From an uncultured Paracoccaceae bacterium (GTDB lineage: Bacteria > Pseudomonadota > Alphaproteobacteria > Rhodobacterales > Rhodobacteraceae): DNA of 64,000 nt. This document shows, in pieces, positions 47,252-55,392 of this stretch. The notes below the pieces were generated by a model. The model was not told the origin of the DNA and made no database searches. It worked only from the letters and a program-made list of their open reading frames with translations. The position numbers were made by a program, and so were the translations under genes. How positions within the stretch are numbered: the first letter of the stretch is position 1; each line of letters opens with the position of its first letter. The stretch is from positions 248,001 to 312,000 of the forward strand of contig CANLNT010000001.1 in the NCBI GenBank assembly GCA_947492825.1, given 5' to 3'.

Positions 47252-47602
47252 ATGCAACGACTGATCTTGACGGCTGCGGCCGCAACCCTGCTCAGCACTG
47301 TGCCGCTTTTGGCGCAGGACACCTATGAACCGGTCTGTGAACAAAAGGGCGCTAACGGCATGGTCGCGATGCTCTTGTGTCCGGCGGGGCTTGATCACGC
47401 GGCGCTGTCGCAAGAGGGCAAAGCCTATTGCGGCGAGACTAAGCCCTGCGGCGCCTGGATCTGGGATGACGCCGCCTCTGTTCCATCAGAGGCGCCCGAT
47501 TCACACGACAAAATCCCCGGTGACAGCGTGCGCGCAGCACTTGGTATCTGGATGAACGAGGCGGACCAGCTTGTGATCCTGCAGGCCGAAGCGACAAACT
47601 GA
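47252..47602 (+). CDS. Small secreted cysteine-containing protein
   Basis: A 116 aa protein with a signal peptide (residues 1-21, ending LLAQ). The mature part of about 95 residues has four Cys (PVCEQ, LLCPAG, YCGETKPCG), probably two disulfides, and an amphipathic C-terminus WMNEADQLVILQAE. No known family is recognised. An AAGGAT sits upstream of the ATG. It is convergent with the VWA gene across a bidirectional terminator. Confidence 0.65.
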   Translation: MQRLILTAAAATLLSTVPLLAQDTYEPVCEQKGANGMVAMLLCPAGLDHAALSQEGKAYCGETKPCGAWIWDDAASVPSEAPDSHDKIPGDSVRAALGIWMNEADQLVILQAEATN

Positions 47603-47630
47603 CCCTGCCACTTTGACCCACACAAGAAAA

Positions 47631-47652
47631 ATGCCGGCGTCTCCGCCGGCAT
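47631..47652. terminator. Bidirectional terminator
   Basis: ATGCCGGCG-TCTC-CGCCGGCAT, a perfect 9-bp stem, with an A-run on the left and CTTTGTTTTC on the right. It lies between convergent genes. Confidence 0.85.
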
Positions 47653-47677
47653 CTTTGTTTTCAAGCTTTCAAACGAC

Positions 47678-48454
47678 TTACGCCGCTTTCTTACGCCGCT
47701 TCATGACGCCGAATGCTGCCAAACCGGCAATCATCAAAGGCATACCAGCAGGCAGTGGAACCTGCGGGGCAACAGTCCGCTGGATCTTGGTGTTGATCGC
47801 AGGCGAATACTGCGTGTAGTCGGTGACGGTCAGCACAAAGGAGTCCGTCAACGGGTTGGTGATCAAACCCGCATTGGCAATCACCGGCGCGCCGCCGATG
47901 CCATTTGTGTCAAACGCAAGTGCGCTCAGCGGTCCAGTGCTGACGCCCGGGCCGACGGCCTCAAAGCTCAGCGAGTCCCAGCCATTTGCACGCAAACCGG
48001 CTGTGCTTGGTGTGCCGGAGTTGTTGTTGCCATCCGTGGTCATGTTGATCAGGCTGGCCTGCGATCCGCTCACATCGCCAAACATTGCATTCAGTGCGTT
48101 GAAGGCTGAGTTGTAGTTGGTGCTGCCGGCGTTGGCAAAGTCGCTTGCCTCAGCACGCACCGCAGACACCAGCCCGTCAAGGTCGGCTTGACTGTTGATT
48201 GTGGTCAGCGGGATCGACGTATCCGCGGACGAACCAAAAGAGATCACGCCAATGCGATATGTCAGCGTTGGATCATTGACCGGGATATTTGCGTCCAGGG
48301 CGTCTGCCAGCGCATTCATCGCCGAGGCATAATTCGCTGAACGAACACTGCCTGATTCATCCATCAGGAACCCGAGGTCGATCACGGCAGCCATCGACGC
48401 AGTTGCGGACATAACCGCGATACTCGTCGCGGCCAAAAGATTCTTTATCTTCAT
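47678..48454 (-). CDS. VWA-domain protein with VPLPA-CTERM sorting signal
   Basis: A 258 aa exported protein: a signal peptide (ending SMAA), a von Willebrand A domain with metal-ion site D32-E-S-G-S36 and INMTTDGNNN, and a C-terminus (231-258) VPLPAGMPLMIAGLAAFGVM-KRRKKAA. That end is a VPLPA-CTERM signal (motif, hydrophobic helix, basic tail), recognised by exosortase-type enzymes of the PEP-CTERM system. The gene therefore predicts an exosortase elsewhere in the genome. The mature protein is Asn/Ser/Thr rich and probably a surface adhesin or matrix protein. Upstream is a perfect CtrA site. Confidence 0.85.
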   Translation of the reverse strand: MKIKNLLAATSIAVMSATASMAAVIDLGFLMDESGSVRSANYASAMNALADALDANIPVNDPTLTYRIGVISFGSSADTSIPLTTINSQADLDGLVSAVRAEASDFANAGSTNYNSAFNALNAMFGDVSGSQASLINMTTDGNNNSGTPSTAGLRANGWDSLSFEAVGPGVSTGPLSALAFDTNGIGGAPVIANAGLITNPLTDSFVLTVTDYTQYSPAINTKIQRTVAPQVPLPAGMPLMIAGLAAFGVMKRRKKAA

Positions 48455-48530
48455 TTACTCTACTCCAAAAAAAACATGGAGAACTGGCGAACACTTCAAT
48501 CTAAACAACGTCAAAAATGCACGCCGTCTT

Positions 48531-48558
48531 CCCCAAAAAGACAACGAACCCCAAAAAG
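48531..48558 (-). repeat. Direct repeat CTTTTTGGGG, two copies 18 bases apart
   Basis: CCCCAAAAAG at 48531-48540 and 48549-48558 (CTTTTTGGGG on the strand of the VWA gene), located between the CtrA site and the start codon. A possible operator or promoter spacer element. Confidence 0.5.
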
Positions 48559-48565
48559 GGCTGAG

Positions 48566-48580
48566 TTAACTTTACGTTAA
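48566..48580. promoter_or_regulatory. Perfect CtrA-type binding site TTAA-N7-TTAA
   Basis: TTAACTTTACGTTAA matches the CtrA consensus exactly. It is 112 bases upstream of the VWA/VPLPA gene and 144 bases upstream of the divergent lrp-type gene, so it could serve either. Confidence 0.65.
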
Positions 48581-48723
48581 GAATGTGGCGAAATCCAGTG
48601 AAATAAGGCATTTCGGCCATATTTTCGCAGCGATTTGCGACATTTTGTTGCGCGTTCTTGAAACTTTATTGCGCCCTTGTGGGTTCCAGCGTATGAATCG
48701 TAAATCCACAGAAGGAATAGCAA

Positions 48724-49224
48724 ATGCCAGGCACCAAGCTGGATGAGATTGACCGGACCATTCTCGCAGAGCTGCAAGCAGACGGGCGGATGACCAACGT
48801 CGAACTTGCCAAGCGCGTCGGCATTTCAGCGCCCCCTTGCCTGCGCCGCGTCCGCACGCTGGAAGAACAGGGGTTCATCCGCGGCTATCATGCCGATGTC
48901 GACGCCCGCGAACTGGGGTTCGAGGTGCAGGTCTTTGCCATGGTCGGCTTGCAATCCCAGGCCGAGGCGGACCTTTCAGCTTTCGAAGAACGCTGCCATG
49001 GCTGGCCGCTCGTGCGTGAATGCCACATGCTGAACGGCGAGGTTGATTTCATCCTCAAATGCGTGGCCCCGGACCTGCGCAGCTTCCAGCGTTTCCTGAC
49101 CGAAGAACTGACTTCGGCCCCGAATGTGGCAAGCGTCAAGACATCGCTGGTGATCCGTGGCGCCAAGGACGAACCGGGCGTGCCCTTCGACGTTCTCGAA
49201 GAGCGCCTCGCGCGCGAGGCATAG
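48724..49224 (+). CDS. Lrp/AsnC-family transcriptional regulator
   Basis: A 166 aa regulator: an N-terminal winged helix-turn-helix (TNVELAKRVGISAPPCLRRV, residues 22-41) and a C-terminal RAM/ligand-binding domain (VFAMVGLQSQAEADLSAFEE, CHMLNGEVDFILKC). It probably senses an amino acid. AGAAGGA precedes the ATG. It is divergent from the VWA gene. The target genes are not indicated by its neighbours, but it shares an intergenic region with the CtrA site. Confidence 0.93.
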   Translation: MPGTKLDEIDRTILAELQADGRMTNVELAKRVGISAPPCLRRVRTLEEQGFIRGYHADVDARELGFEVQVFAMVGLQSQAEADLSAFEERCHGWPLVRECHMLNGEVDFILKCVAPDLRSFQRFLTEELTSAPNVASVKTSLVIRGAKDEPGVPFDVLEERLAREA

Positions 49225-49299
49225 ACCGCCAATCCAACGCCGCATCATCCGACATCCCGCTGTTGGACCACGCCCCAAGCACGTTCGGAGACGCCCATC

Positions 49300-50433
49300 G
49301 TGACCACATCTCAACGTGCATTGATGCCCGACTATCTGCGTATCTTTGCGCTTTTTGGCATTGTTGTTGTCAACGTCGAAGGCCTGGCCTTCCCCCTTGC
49401 AACCGGCTATCCGCCCGCGGCTGACGGAACCTTTCTTGACGCGCTGGCGATGTGGTTGGTGCGCGGTTTGGCCTTGCTCAAAAGCTATGGCCTGTTTTCC
49501 TTTATGTTCGGCGTTGGACTTGGCTTTCTGATGCAGTCCGCCCACCGGCGCACGCTGCGATTTGGACGTCTTTACCGCAATCGCATTTTCGGGCTTTTGC
49601 TGCTGGGTGTGCTGCATGGGGTGTTCTTCTTTTTCGGTGACATTCTGGTGACCTATGCGGTGTTCGGCGCGGTCCTCTACCTCTTTCGAAACTGGGAGGC
49701 GCGGCGCTTGGTCAAGCTCGGCGGTGCGTTGCTTGCTGTTCAGATCATTCTGGCACTGCCACTGATCTACGCGCTGTCTGGTCTGGCGGATGACGATTGG
49801 ACGACGGAAGTTGCGGTCCTTACGACCGGTGGCTTTTGGGATGTGGTCGGTTTTCGCAGCCTGACCTTTGCCGTGGTTGTGCCGGTTGTCCTCGTGCTGC
49901 AGGGGATCGGCGTTTTGGGCTGGTTCTGTCTGGGTTTGGCAGCAGTCAAATCAGGCCTGATCGACAACGCGGCCCACCCGCTTTGGCGACGCGCACGGGT
50001 CTGGTGTGTCGGTCCGGGCGTGGCGCTTAGCCTTTTGGGCGCAAGCATCTGGCACTTTGGTGTCCCCGCCTTGGGCGAGATGTTGATAGCCCTTGCCGCC
50101 CCCATCGCCACCTTCGGCTATCTTGGTCTGATCGCTGCCATCGCGCGCCCACCGGGGCCGGTCACGGCGCGACTGCTGAACGCCGGCGGCTCCAGCCTCA
50201 GCATCTACCTTGGCCAGTCGATCATCCTGTCGACCATCTTTGCCCCTTATGGGCTTGATATGTGGAACGCCGTCGGCCCGGCGGCCGCAATTGCCATCGC
50301 CATCCTTGTGACCATCGGGCTGATCCTGTTTTTGTCAATTTGGCGTATCTGGTTCCGGTTTGGACCCTTCGAATGGGTCCTGCGGCGGATCACCTACGCA
50401 GGCACAGCCGCGCCGCCCCTTCCGAAAGCATAG
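49300..50433 (+). CDS. DUF418 multispanning membrane protein
   Basis: A 377 aa inner-membrane protein with about nine or ten hydrophobic helices. The opening LRIFALFGIVVVNVEGLAF and SFMFGVGLGFLMQ, followed by R-R-x-x-x-L-x-x-x-GLLHG-like RNRIFGLLLLGVLHGV, mark the DUF418 family (YeiB-like, related to acyltransferase 3 folds). The function is unknown. It starts with GTG, 75 bases after the Lrp-type gene, and may be co-transcribed. Confidence 0.85.
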   Translation: MTTSQRALMPDYLRIFALFGIVVVNVEGLAFPLATGYPPAADGTFLDALAMWLVRGLALLKSYGLFSFMFGVGLGFLMQSAHRRTLRFGRLYRNRIFGLLLLGVLHGVFFFFGDILVTYAVFGAVLYLFRNWEARRLVKLGGALLAVQIILALPLIYALSGLADDDWTTEVAVLTTGGFWDVVGFRSLTFAVVVPVVLVLQGIGVLGWFCLGLAAVKSGLIDNAAHPLWRRARVWCVGPGVALSLLGASIWHFGVPALGEMLIALAAPIATFGYLGLIAAIARPPGPVTARLLNAGGSSLSIYLGQSIILSTIFAPYGLDMWNAVGPAAAIAIAILVTIGLILFLSIWRIWFRFGPFEWVLRRITYAGTAAPPLPKA

Positions 50434-50507
50434 TTCACCCGCGATCAGGGTTTGATCGGCATACAATGTGCTTCTGATACGGGCACCGCACGCACCCTGC
50501 GCCGGGC

Positions 50508-51302
50508 TTAGGCCACGTCAAACAAATCCAGATCACGCAGCTTGACGCGCGGATGCAGCATCGACCCGAAGTCTTGCAAGGTTTCCATATGCGGGAACAG
50601 CGACAGGAACAGCGACAGCATCTCACCCTTCAGGCCAATCGTATGGGCCGCGCCGGGGTGCAGGCTTTCAATTTCGATCCCGTTGACGTTGATCCGGCAA
50701 TGATGGGCAAAGCCCAACTGGTAGCAGTGGACCGGCGCAATCGGTTTAAGTTCGATGATCTGCGATTGGTCGATAAAGTCGCGGACCGGCACAAAGGCCG
50801 CGTCCGAACCGGTCAACGTCCGCACACCGGGCGCGCGATGAATCATCCGGGCTGCCGGGCCCAGCACAAGATCAGGGGCAGGGCGGCCAAGGCCCAGGGC
50901 ATCTGCGGTGATCCGGGTCATCGTGCCCATTTCGGGGCGGGCATTCTGGGCGCCGGGCACAATGGTCATCGTGCCGCGCCATAGCAGGGTTTGGGTGCCG
51001 TGACTTTCGGTTAAGACCTTGTCACCGGGCAATAAATCCTCGACCGCGCAGGGGCCGAAACTGGTCTGGACAATCGCCCCGCGACCGATCGCGGCAAAGG
51101 CATCTTCGAACGGCGGCATGGCCGGGGCCAGACGGGTGACGTCAATGATGTCAGAGGAGGGTGTCAGATGGGCGACCTCATACTTGCGCATAAGAGGCTT
51201 GGAGCGCCGAGGGCGCCCATCTAGACGAGCAAACCGGTCTGAGGACACCGGGGACTGATTACGTACCGCGAGGCCTGCGGCATTAGGTGGGGTCGTCTTC
51301 AT
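50508..51302 (-). CDS. Hint-domain protein with no nucleophilic Cys
   Basis: A 264 aa protein. Residues ~95-250 match the Hint (hedgehog/intein) fold common in roseobacters: GRGAIVQTSFGPCAVEDLLPGDKVLT (landmark across residues 74-99) and LVLGPAARMIHRAPG. The position of the splicing Cys or Ser, before the G-x-x-I-x-T strand, is Ala/Ile (FAAIGRGAI), so self-cleavage is not expected. A basic linker RLDGRPRRSKPL precedes it and the C-terminus is variable. No signal peptide. The start MKTTPPNAAG at 51302 was chosen over a GC-rich extension. Confidence 0.72.
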   Translation of the reverse strand: MKTTPPNAAGLAVRNQSPVSSDRFARLDGRPRRSKPLMRKYEVAHLTPSSDIIDVTRLAPAMPPFEDAFAAIGRGAIVQTSFGPCAVEDLLPGDKVLTESHGTQTLLWRGTMTIVPGAQNARPEMGTMTRITADALGLGRPAPDLVLGPAARMIHRAPGVRTLTGSDAAFVPVRDFIDQSQIIELKPIAPVHCYQLGFAHHCRINVNGIEIESLHPGAAHTIGLKGEMLSLFLSLFPHMETLQDFGSMLHPRVKLRDLDLFDVA

Positions 51303-51489
51303 GTGCTTACCTTGCGGTTCGTCACAAATGCCGGCCCCCACCGACAACATCTGAGGAGCGTTGCTGTTGGATAGAATGTGGCGAATCCGGGCGGCGGCTG
51401 TCAAAAAGTTTTAATTTTCGGCCATGAACGGCGATCAATCGGGGGGTGCTGCACCGTATTGTCCCCGGTTCGTGGCTGATCGCGCCATA

Positions 51490-51506
51490 TTTCGCAAAAT
51501 TCGCCG
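51490..51506. repeat. 17-bp direct repeat, copy 1
   Basis: TTTCGCAAAATTCGCCG, in the gap upstream of the GGDEF-EAL gene. An exact second copy, same orientation, is at 53403-53419. Confidence 0.7.
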
Positions 51507-51571
51507 GTGCGGTAACACTCGAATCGCAACCGGTGACGATTCATTAAGTCTGACGCCCTAGTGAATATGTC

Positions 51572-53116
51572 ATGGCACGTCACGCATCACCCTCTTTGTC
51601 ATTGTGGCTGATCCCGCCTGCAACGGCGCTGATCTTTGGTGTTGTGCTCTGGGCTGACCCCGCCCGCTTTGTGGTGCCTGGGCTGCAAAACCTCTCACCG
51701 CATGCGGTGAACTCTGTGTTCGGGGTGATGATGGTGGTGTTGATCCTGTTTCCCGCAATCACGCTGCAGCGGACGCGGGCGATGCAGGCCAAATTGGATG
51801 CGCTGTCACATCTTCGGTCGCATCAGGCAGCCCGTGATGATCCGCTGACCGGTCTTGGCAATCACATGGCCCTGCAGGATGCATTGGACAGCCCGCAACC
51901 GGTCGGTGCTGGCCTGTCGTTCATCCTGATTGATCTCGATCACTTCAAGGCGGTGAACGCCATGCGGGGCAGGGACGTGGGTGATCAGGTTCTGATCGCG
52001 GTTGCCAAACGGTTGCGCTCTGCTGTGCCGGCGGGCGCGCTTCTGACCCGCATTGAAGAAGACCGCTTTGCAATCCTCGCGCCCACAAACAGCCCTGACT
52101 TTGATGCCGCATCCATTGCTTCGCAGTGTCTTGCCGCGCTGTCGGATCCGTTTTCCATCGGCCCCTTCACCATCGCGGTATCGGCCAGTTGCGGTGTGGC
52201 GCAATGTGCGGCGGGCATGATGGTCGCCGACATTCTGACAGAGGCGGGGCAGGCCCTGAGTGCTGCAAAGGCCGACGGGCGCGCGCAATTTCGGTTCTTT
52301 GACGCGGCCCTTGGCCTGACCCTGGAGGAAGAGGCGTCACTGCAAAGCGACCTGATCGCCTCAATTGACAGTGGCGGGCTCTATTGCGTTTACCAACCCT
52401 ATTTTGATCTGCCCAACCAACGACTTGCGGGGGCCGAAATGCTCGCGCGTTGGCACCATCCCACCTTGGGGCACGTCCCGCCGGACCGCTTCATTCGCCT
52501 TGCTGACAAGTTAGGGCTGATTGACAAACTGTCGGATCAGTTACTGCGACAGGCGTGTCGCGTGGCAGTAGACTGGCCCGATGACCTGGTGCTCAGCTTC
52601 AATGTGACACCATCACAATTTGCAGACCCGCACCTTGTGCCGCGTATCCTGCGGGTGCTGGATCAGTTTGGCCGCCCCCCCGCGTTGTTCGAGGTTGAAG
52701 TGACCGAACGCGCGCTCTTGTCCGATGAACCGCGGGCGCGCGTCTTGATGCAGGAACTGATGGACGCCGGTATCCGCATCGCACTTGACGATTTTGGGGC
52801 TGATCGGTCCAGCTTGTCCCTGCTGACGACCTATCCGTTTGACCGGATCAAGATCGACCGTCACCTGATCCGCGACGTCGACGATAGCCCGGTGAACCGC
52901 GCGGTGATCAAAGGGCTCGTCGACATCGCCCATACCTTGGGCATGGCGGTGACGGCGGTTGGTGTGGAACACCCGCCAGAACTGTCTTTCCTGCAGGACT
53001 TCGCCTCGATCCGGGCGCAAGGCTATCTGCTTAGCCGTCCGTTGTCTGCAACAGCACTACTGGCGCAGATCAACAGTGGCGGCCCGGGGCTGTCCGTGGT
53101 CCCGCTGCGCGCTTAG
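51572..53116 (+). CDS. GGDEF-EAL protein with degenerate GGDEF; probable c-di-GMP phosphodiesterase
   Basis: A 514 aa membrane protein with two helices (about residues 10-27 and 48-66). GGDEF domain 85-245: the signature is E162-E-D-R-F166, so the cyclase should be dead. EAL domain 255-505: the signature is E289-M-L291, but the catalytic set is otherwise intact (N344, E376/E379, D406-D407, K427, E466, QGY 483-485). It should therefore hydrolyse cyclic di-GMP, or bind it, controlling the planktonic-sessile switch. Its stop overlaps the following small gene (TTAG). Confidence 0.88.
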   Translation: MARHASPSLSLWLIPPATALIFGVVLWADPARFVVPGLQNLSPHAVNSVFGVMMVVLILFPAITLQRTRAMQAKLDALSHLRSHQAARDDPLTGLGNHMALQDALDSPQPVGAGLSFILIDLDHFKAVNAMRGRDVGDQVLIAVAKRLRSAVPAGALLTRIEEDRFAILAPTNSPDFDAASIASQCLAALSDPFSIGPFTIAVSASCGVAQCAAGMMVADILTEAGQALSAAKADGRAQFRFFDAALGLTLEEEASLQSDLIASIDSGGLYCVYQPYFDLPNQRLAGAEMLARWHHPTLGHVPPDRFIRLADKLGLIDKLSDQLLRQACRVAVDWPDDLVLSFNVTPSQFADPHLVPRILRVLDQFGRPPALFEVEVTERALLSDEPRARVLMQELMDAGIRIALDDFGADRSSLSLLTTYPFDRIKIDRHLIRDVDDSPVNRAVIKGLVDIAHTLGMAVTAVGVEHPPELSFLQDFASIRAQGYLLSRPLSATALLAQINSGGPGLSVVPLRA

Positions 53117-53301
53117 GCCGTTGCGGCCAGAAACACACCTTCGGGCATCGGCGGCAGGGTGATCTTTGCTTTGCGGTCACTGTCTTCCAGCCGCTGTGCG
53201 ATCATCGCCTGACGACGTGCGCCGCGTTCCCACGGCATCTTGGTTGTGCAGGCTTTCGCCTCGGTGATGGTGGCCTTCATCCAGCGTGTCTTGCTTGCCA
53301 T
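53113..53301 (-). CDS. Small basic conserved protein
   Basis: A 62 aa protein, MASKTRWMKATITEAK..., with the pattern KMPWERGARRQAMIAQRL. The strong GAGGAG ribosome-binding site and the structure (basic, Ala-rich, no signal) suggest a real gene. I recall similar short roseobacter proteins but cannot assign a function. It is convergent with the EAL gene (four-base overlap) and preceded by a repeat copy and a small GC hairpin (CCGCCA-GTTT-TGGCGG, 53366-53381). Confidence 0.65.
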   Translation of the reverse strand: MASKTRWMKATITEAKACTTKMPWERGARRQAMIAQRLEDSDRKAKITLPPMPEGVFLAATA

Positions 53302-53402
53302 GTACTCTTCTCCTCAATCCGATTGCCCCAGCAGGCATTTTGTTGCGAATTCGAGAACAGTTTGTCCGCCAGTTTTGGCGGGAGTTTGGCAAAGACAACG
53401 AT

Positions 53403-53419
53403 TTTCGCAAAATTCGCCG
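53403..53419. repeat. 17-bp direct repeat, copy 2
   Basis: Exact match to 51490-51506, in the gap upstream of the small basic gene. Together the copies bracket the EAL gene and that small gene. Confidence 0.7.
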
Positions 53420-53581
53420 CGACCCAAACGGACAAATCGCGGCAAGCCCCTGCCGCTGCGTCAAAGCCCGTGATTGCAGGGGATTTATGCCTGTTTTGTT
53501 GTATAATCCCGCATCGCCAGCCGGATTGTTTCGGGATTTGTGGCAATCAAAGGGCGCGTCGTCGCCGCAATCGCGCCAAAA

Positions 53582-54337
53582 TCACAGACGGATCGCCGCG
53601 ATCAGGCGGCCATAGTCGGCCTCTTTGGCGTGAACCGATCTGCGGTAGCTGTAGAACCGGTCCGGATCTGCATAGGTGCAATGCCGCGTCCACTGCGCCT
53701 GTGCGACGCCCGCTTGTCGCAACCGCCAAAGCCCATATCCCGGCAGGTCAAAGTGAAGCCGATCACCCGAGCCACCTGCGAAAAAGCGCGCAGCCTCGGC
53801 ATCGGCGTCCAGAAACCGCTCCAGAAACTCGGGCCCAACCTCATAATTGCGCTGGCTGATGCTTGGCCCGATCACCGTGTTGATGCGGCTGCGGTCCGCG
53901 CCCAATTGTTCCATCGCGGCAATGGTGTTTTCCAGCACGCCGTCCAACGCACCTTTCCACCCCGCGTGAGCGGCACCCACAACCTTGGCTTCCGGGTCGG
54001 CAAAAAGCACGGGCTGACAGTCCGCAGTCAGCACCGACAGGGCGACGCCCGGTGTGGCAGTGACCAAGGCATCGGCCTTTGCCCCGCCCTCTGCGGCACT
54101 TTTCACATGAACAACCTCGGCGGAATGCACCTGATGCACGCCGGCCAATTCATCGGCAGGGACGGACAACGCCTTGGCGACACGGGCGCGGTTGATCGTC
54201 ACGATCTCGTGCTGATCCGCACTTCCATAGCCACAGTTCAACCCCGCAAACACACCCGATGACGCACCGCCCACACGGGTAAAAAAGCCGTGCGTTGTCC
54301 CGTGCAGGCTGTCGTCGGTGATGATGTCCAGCGTCAT
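53582..54337 (-). CDS. pgeF: Peptidoglycan editing factor PgeF (DUF152/laccase-domain)
   Basis: A 251 aa enzyme of the multicopper-oxidase-like YfiH family. The zinc site is seen in TADCQPVLFADP, AAHAGWKGALDGVLE and the Cys-less PSISQRNYEVG. It removes mis-incorporated L-Ser from muropeptide precursors and also has purine-nucleoside activities. The start at 54337 overlaps the midA-like stop by ATGA. Part of an lgt-midA-pgeF operon. Confidence 0.92.
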   Translation of the reverse strand: MTLDIITDDSLHGTTHGFFTRVGGASSGVFAGLNCGYGSADQHEIVTINRARVAKALSVPADELAGVHQVHSAEVVHVKSAAEGGAKADALVTATPGVALSVLTADCQPVLFADPEAKVVGAAHAGWKGALDGVLENTIAAMEQLGADRSRINTVIGPSISQRNYEVGPEFLERFLDADAEAARFFAGGSGDRLHFDLPGYGLWRLRQAGVAQAQWTRHCTYADPDRFYSYRRSVHAKEADYGRLIAAIRL

Positions 54338-55392
54338 GCATTCAATCCCGGGATCGGGGCCGCGCCTTGTGGCCACAGGCCCATTACCTTGAATAGGTCA
54401 CCCATTTCGCCGGGGTGGGTCAAGCGGCGATGCGCGGCAATATGCTCATCCAGCGCCGCACCTTGCATCTGTGCGGCCAAGGCCTGCGCCCGCGCGGTGA
54501 TGCCCAGGCGCTCCAGGAACACCCCTTGGGGGGTCAGGCGGCTATGGTGGCTGCGCGAAACTGCTCCGGCGATCGCCGAAAAATCCACATGGGCCGTCAG
54601 ATCGGCCTGACCGGGGTCTGCAAGAACATCCGTCAGCTTGTGCTGGCGCATCGCTTGAAATGTGTCGCCCTGGCTGACCCAATCGCCATAGTCGACGATC
54701 AGCGCGGCCCCCCCGTGATCAGCGATACGCGCGTCAATCTCTGCGATGATCGTGGGCAAGCCGGGGCAATGTTCGATCACATCACCCTCTGCAGTGTCGG
54801 CCAGCCGCGCCGTCAGAAACGCGCGCGGCGCTGCGGCAGAGCGGCCAAGGTGCAATGCCCCTTCAGCCACACCTACAAGTGTTTCGGCCCACCCGTCACC
54901 GGCACGGGTGAACTGACGGATCGGCAGCGCATCAAAGAACTCATTCGCCACCAGCAACAGCGGGGCATCCGGCAGATCCGCAATCGTGTCAGCAAAGCGT
55001 GCTTGCGGCACTGCATCGGCCTGAAGCGCGCGCAGGCGCGGCGATGCCTCGACCAGATGAACCTGAACAGCGTCGTGAAAACCGGGCACCCCCCGCGTCG
55101 CGCGCAGGATGTCGGCCATCAGCGTGCCGCGCCCCGGCCCCAGTTCTGCAAGGGTGACGGGGGCAGGTGCGCCCTGATCCAACCAGCTTTGGGCCAGCGC
55201 CAGCCCCAGCAACTCTCCGAACATCTGGCTGACCTCCGGGGCGGTGACAAAATCGCCGCCCGCGCCAAAAGGTTCGCGGGTGGTGTAATAGCCGTGGGTC
55301 GGGTCAAAAAGGCAGGCGGCCATGAAATCGGCCAGCGTGATCGGGCCATTTGCCGCAATTTGTGCCGCCAGTTTTTGCGCCAAAGCGTTCAT
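54334..55392 (-). CDS. MidA/NDUFAF7-family SAM-dependent methyltransferase
   Basis: A 352 aa protein of the DUF185 family (human NDUFAF7 methylates an arginine of a complex I subunit). Markers: FDPTHGYYTTREPFGAGGDF, TAPEVSQMFGELLG and the SAM loop ELGPGRGTLMADILR. In bacteria it is often linked with lgt and pgeF, as here (ATGA overlaps both sides). The target in bacteria is not proven. Confidence 0.9.
   Translation of the reverse strand: MNALAQKLAAQIAANGPITLADFMAACLFDPTHGYYTTREPFGAGGDFVTAPEVSQMFGELLGLALAQSWLDQGAPAPVTLAELGPGRGTLMADILRATRGVPGFHDAVQVHLVEASPRLRALQADAVPQARFADTIADLPDAPLLLVANEFFDALPIRQFTRAGDGWAETLVGVAEGALHLGRSAAAPRAFLTARLADTAEGDVIEHCPGLPTIIAEIDARIADHGGAALIVDYGDWVSQGDTFQAMRQHKLTDVLADPGQADLTAHVDFSAIAGAVSRSHHSRLTPQGVFLERLGITARAQALAAQMQGAALDEHIAAHRRLTHPGEMGDLFKVMGLWPQGAAPIPGLNA

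Noticed and set aside
53302-53581. A small gene or sRNA in this gap, with TATAAT near 53500
   Set aside because: No -35 at a suitable distance and no frame with a ribosome-binding site. Overlapping frames on both strands look like random GC-rich translation.
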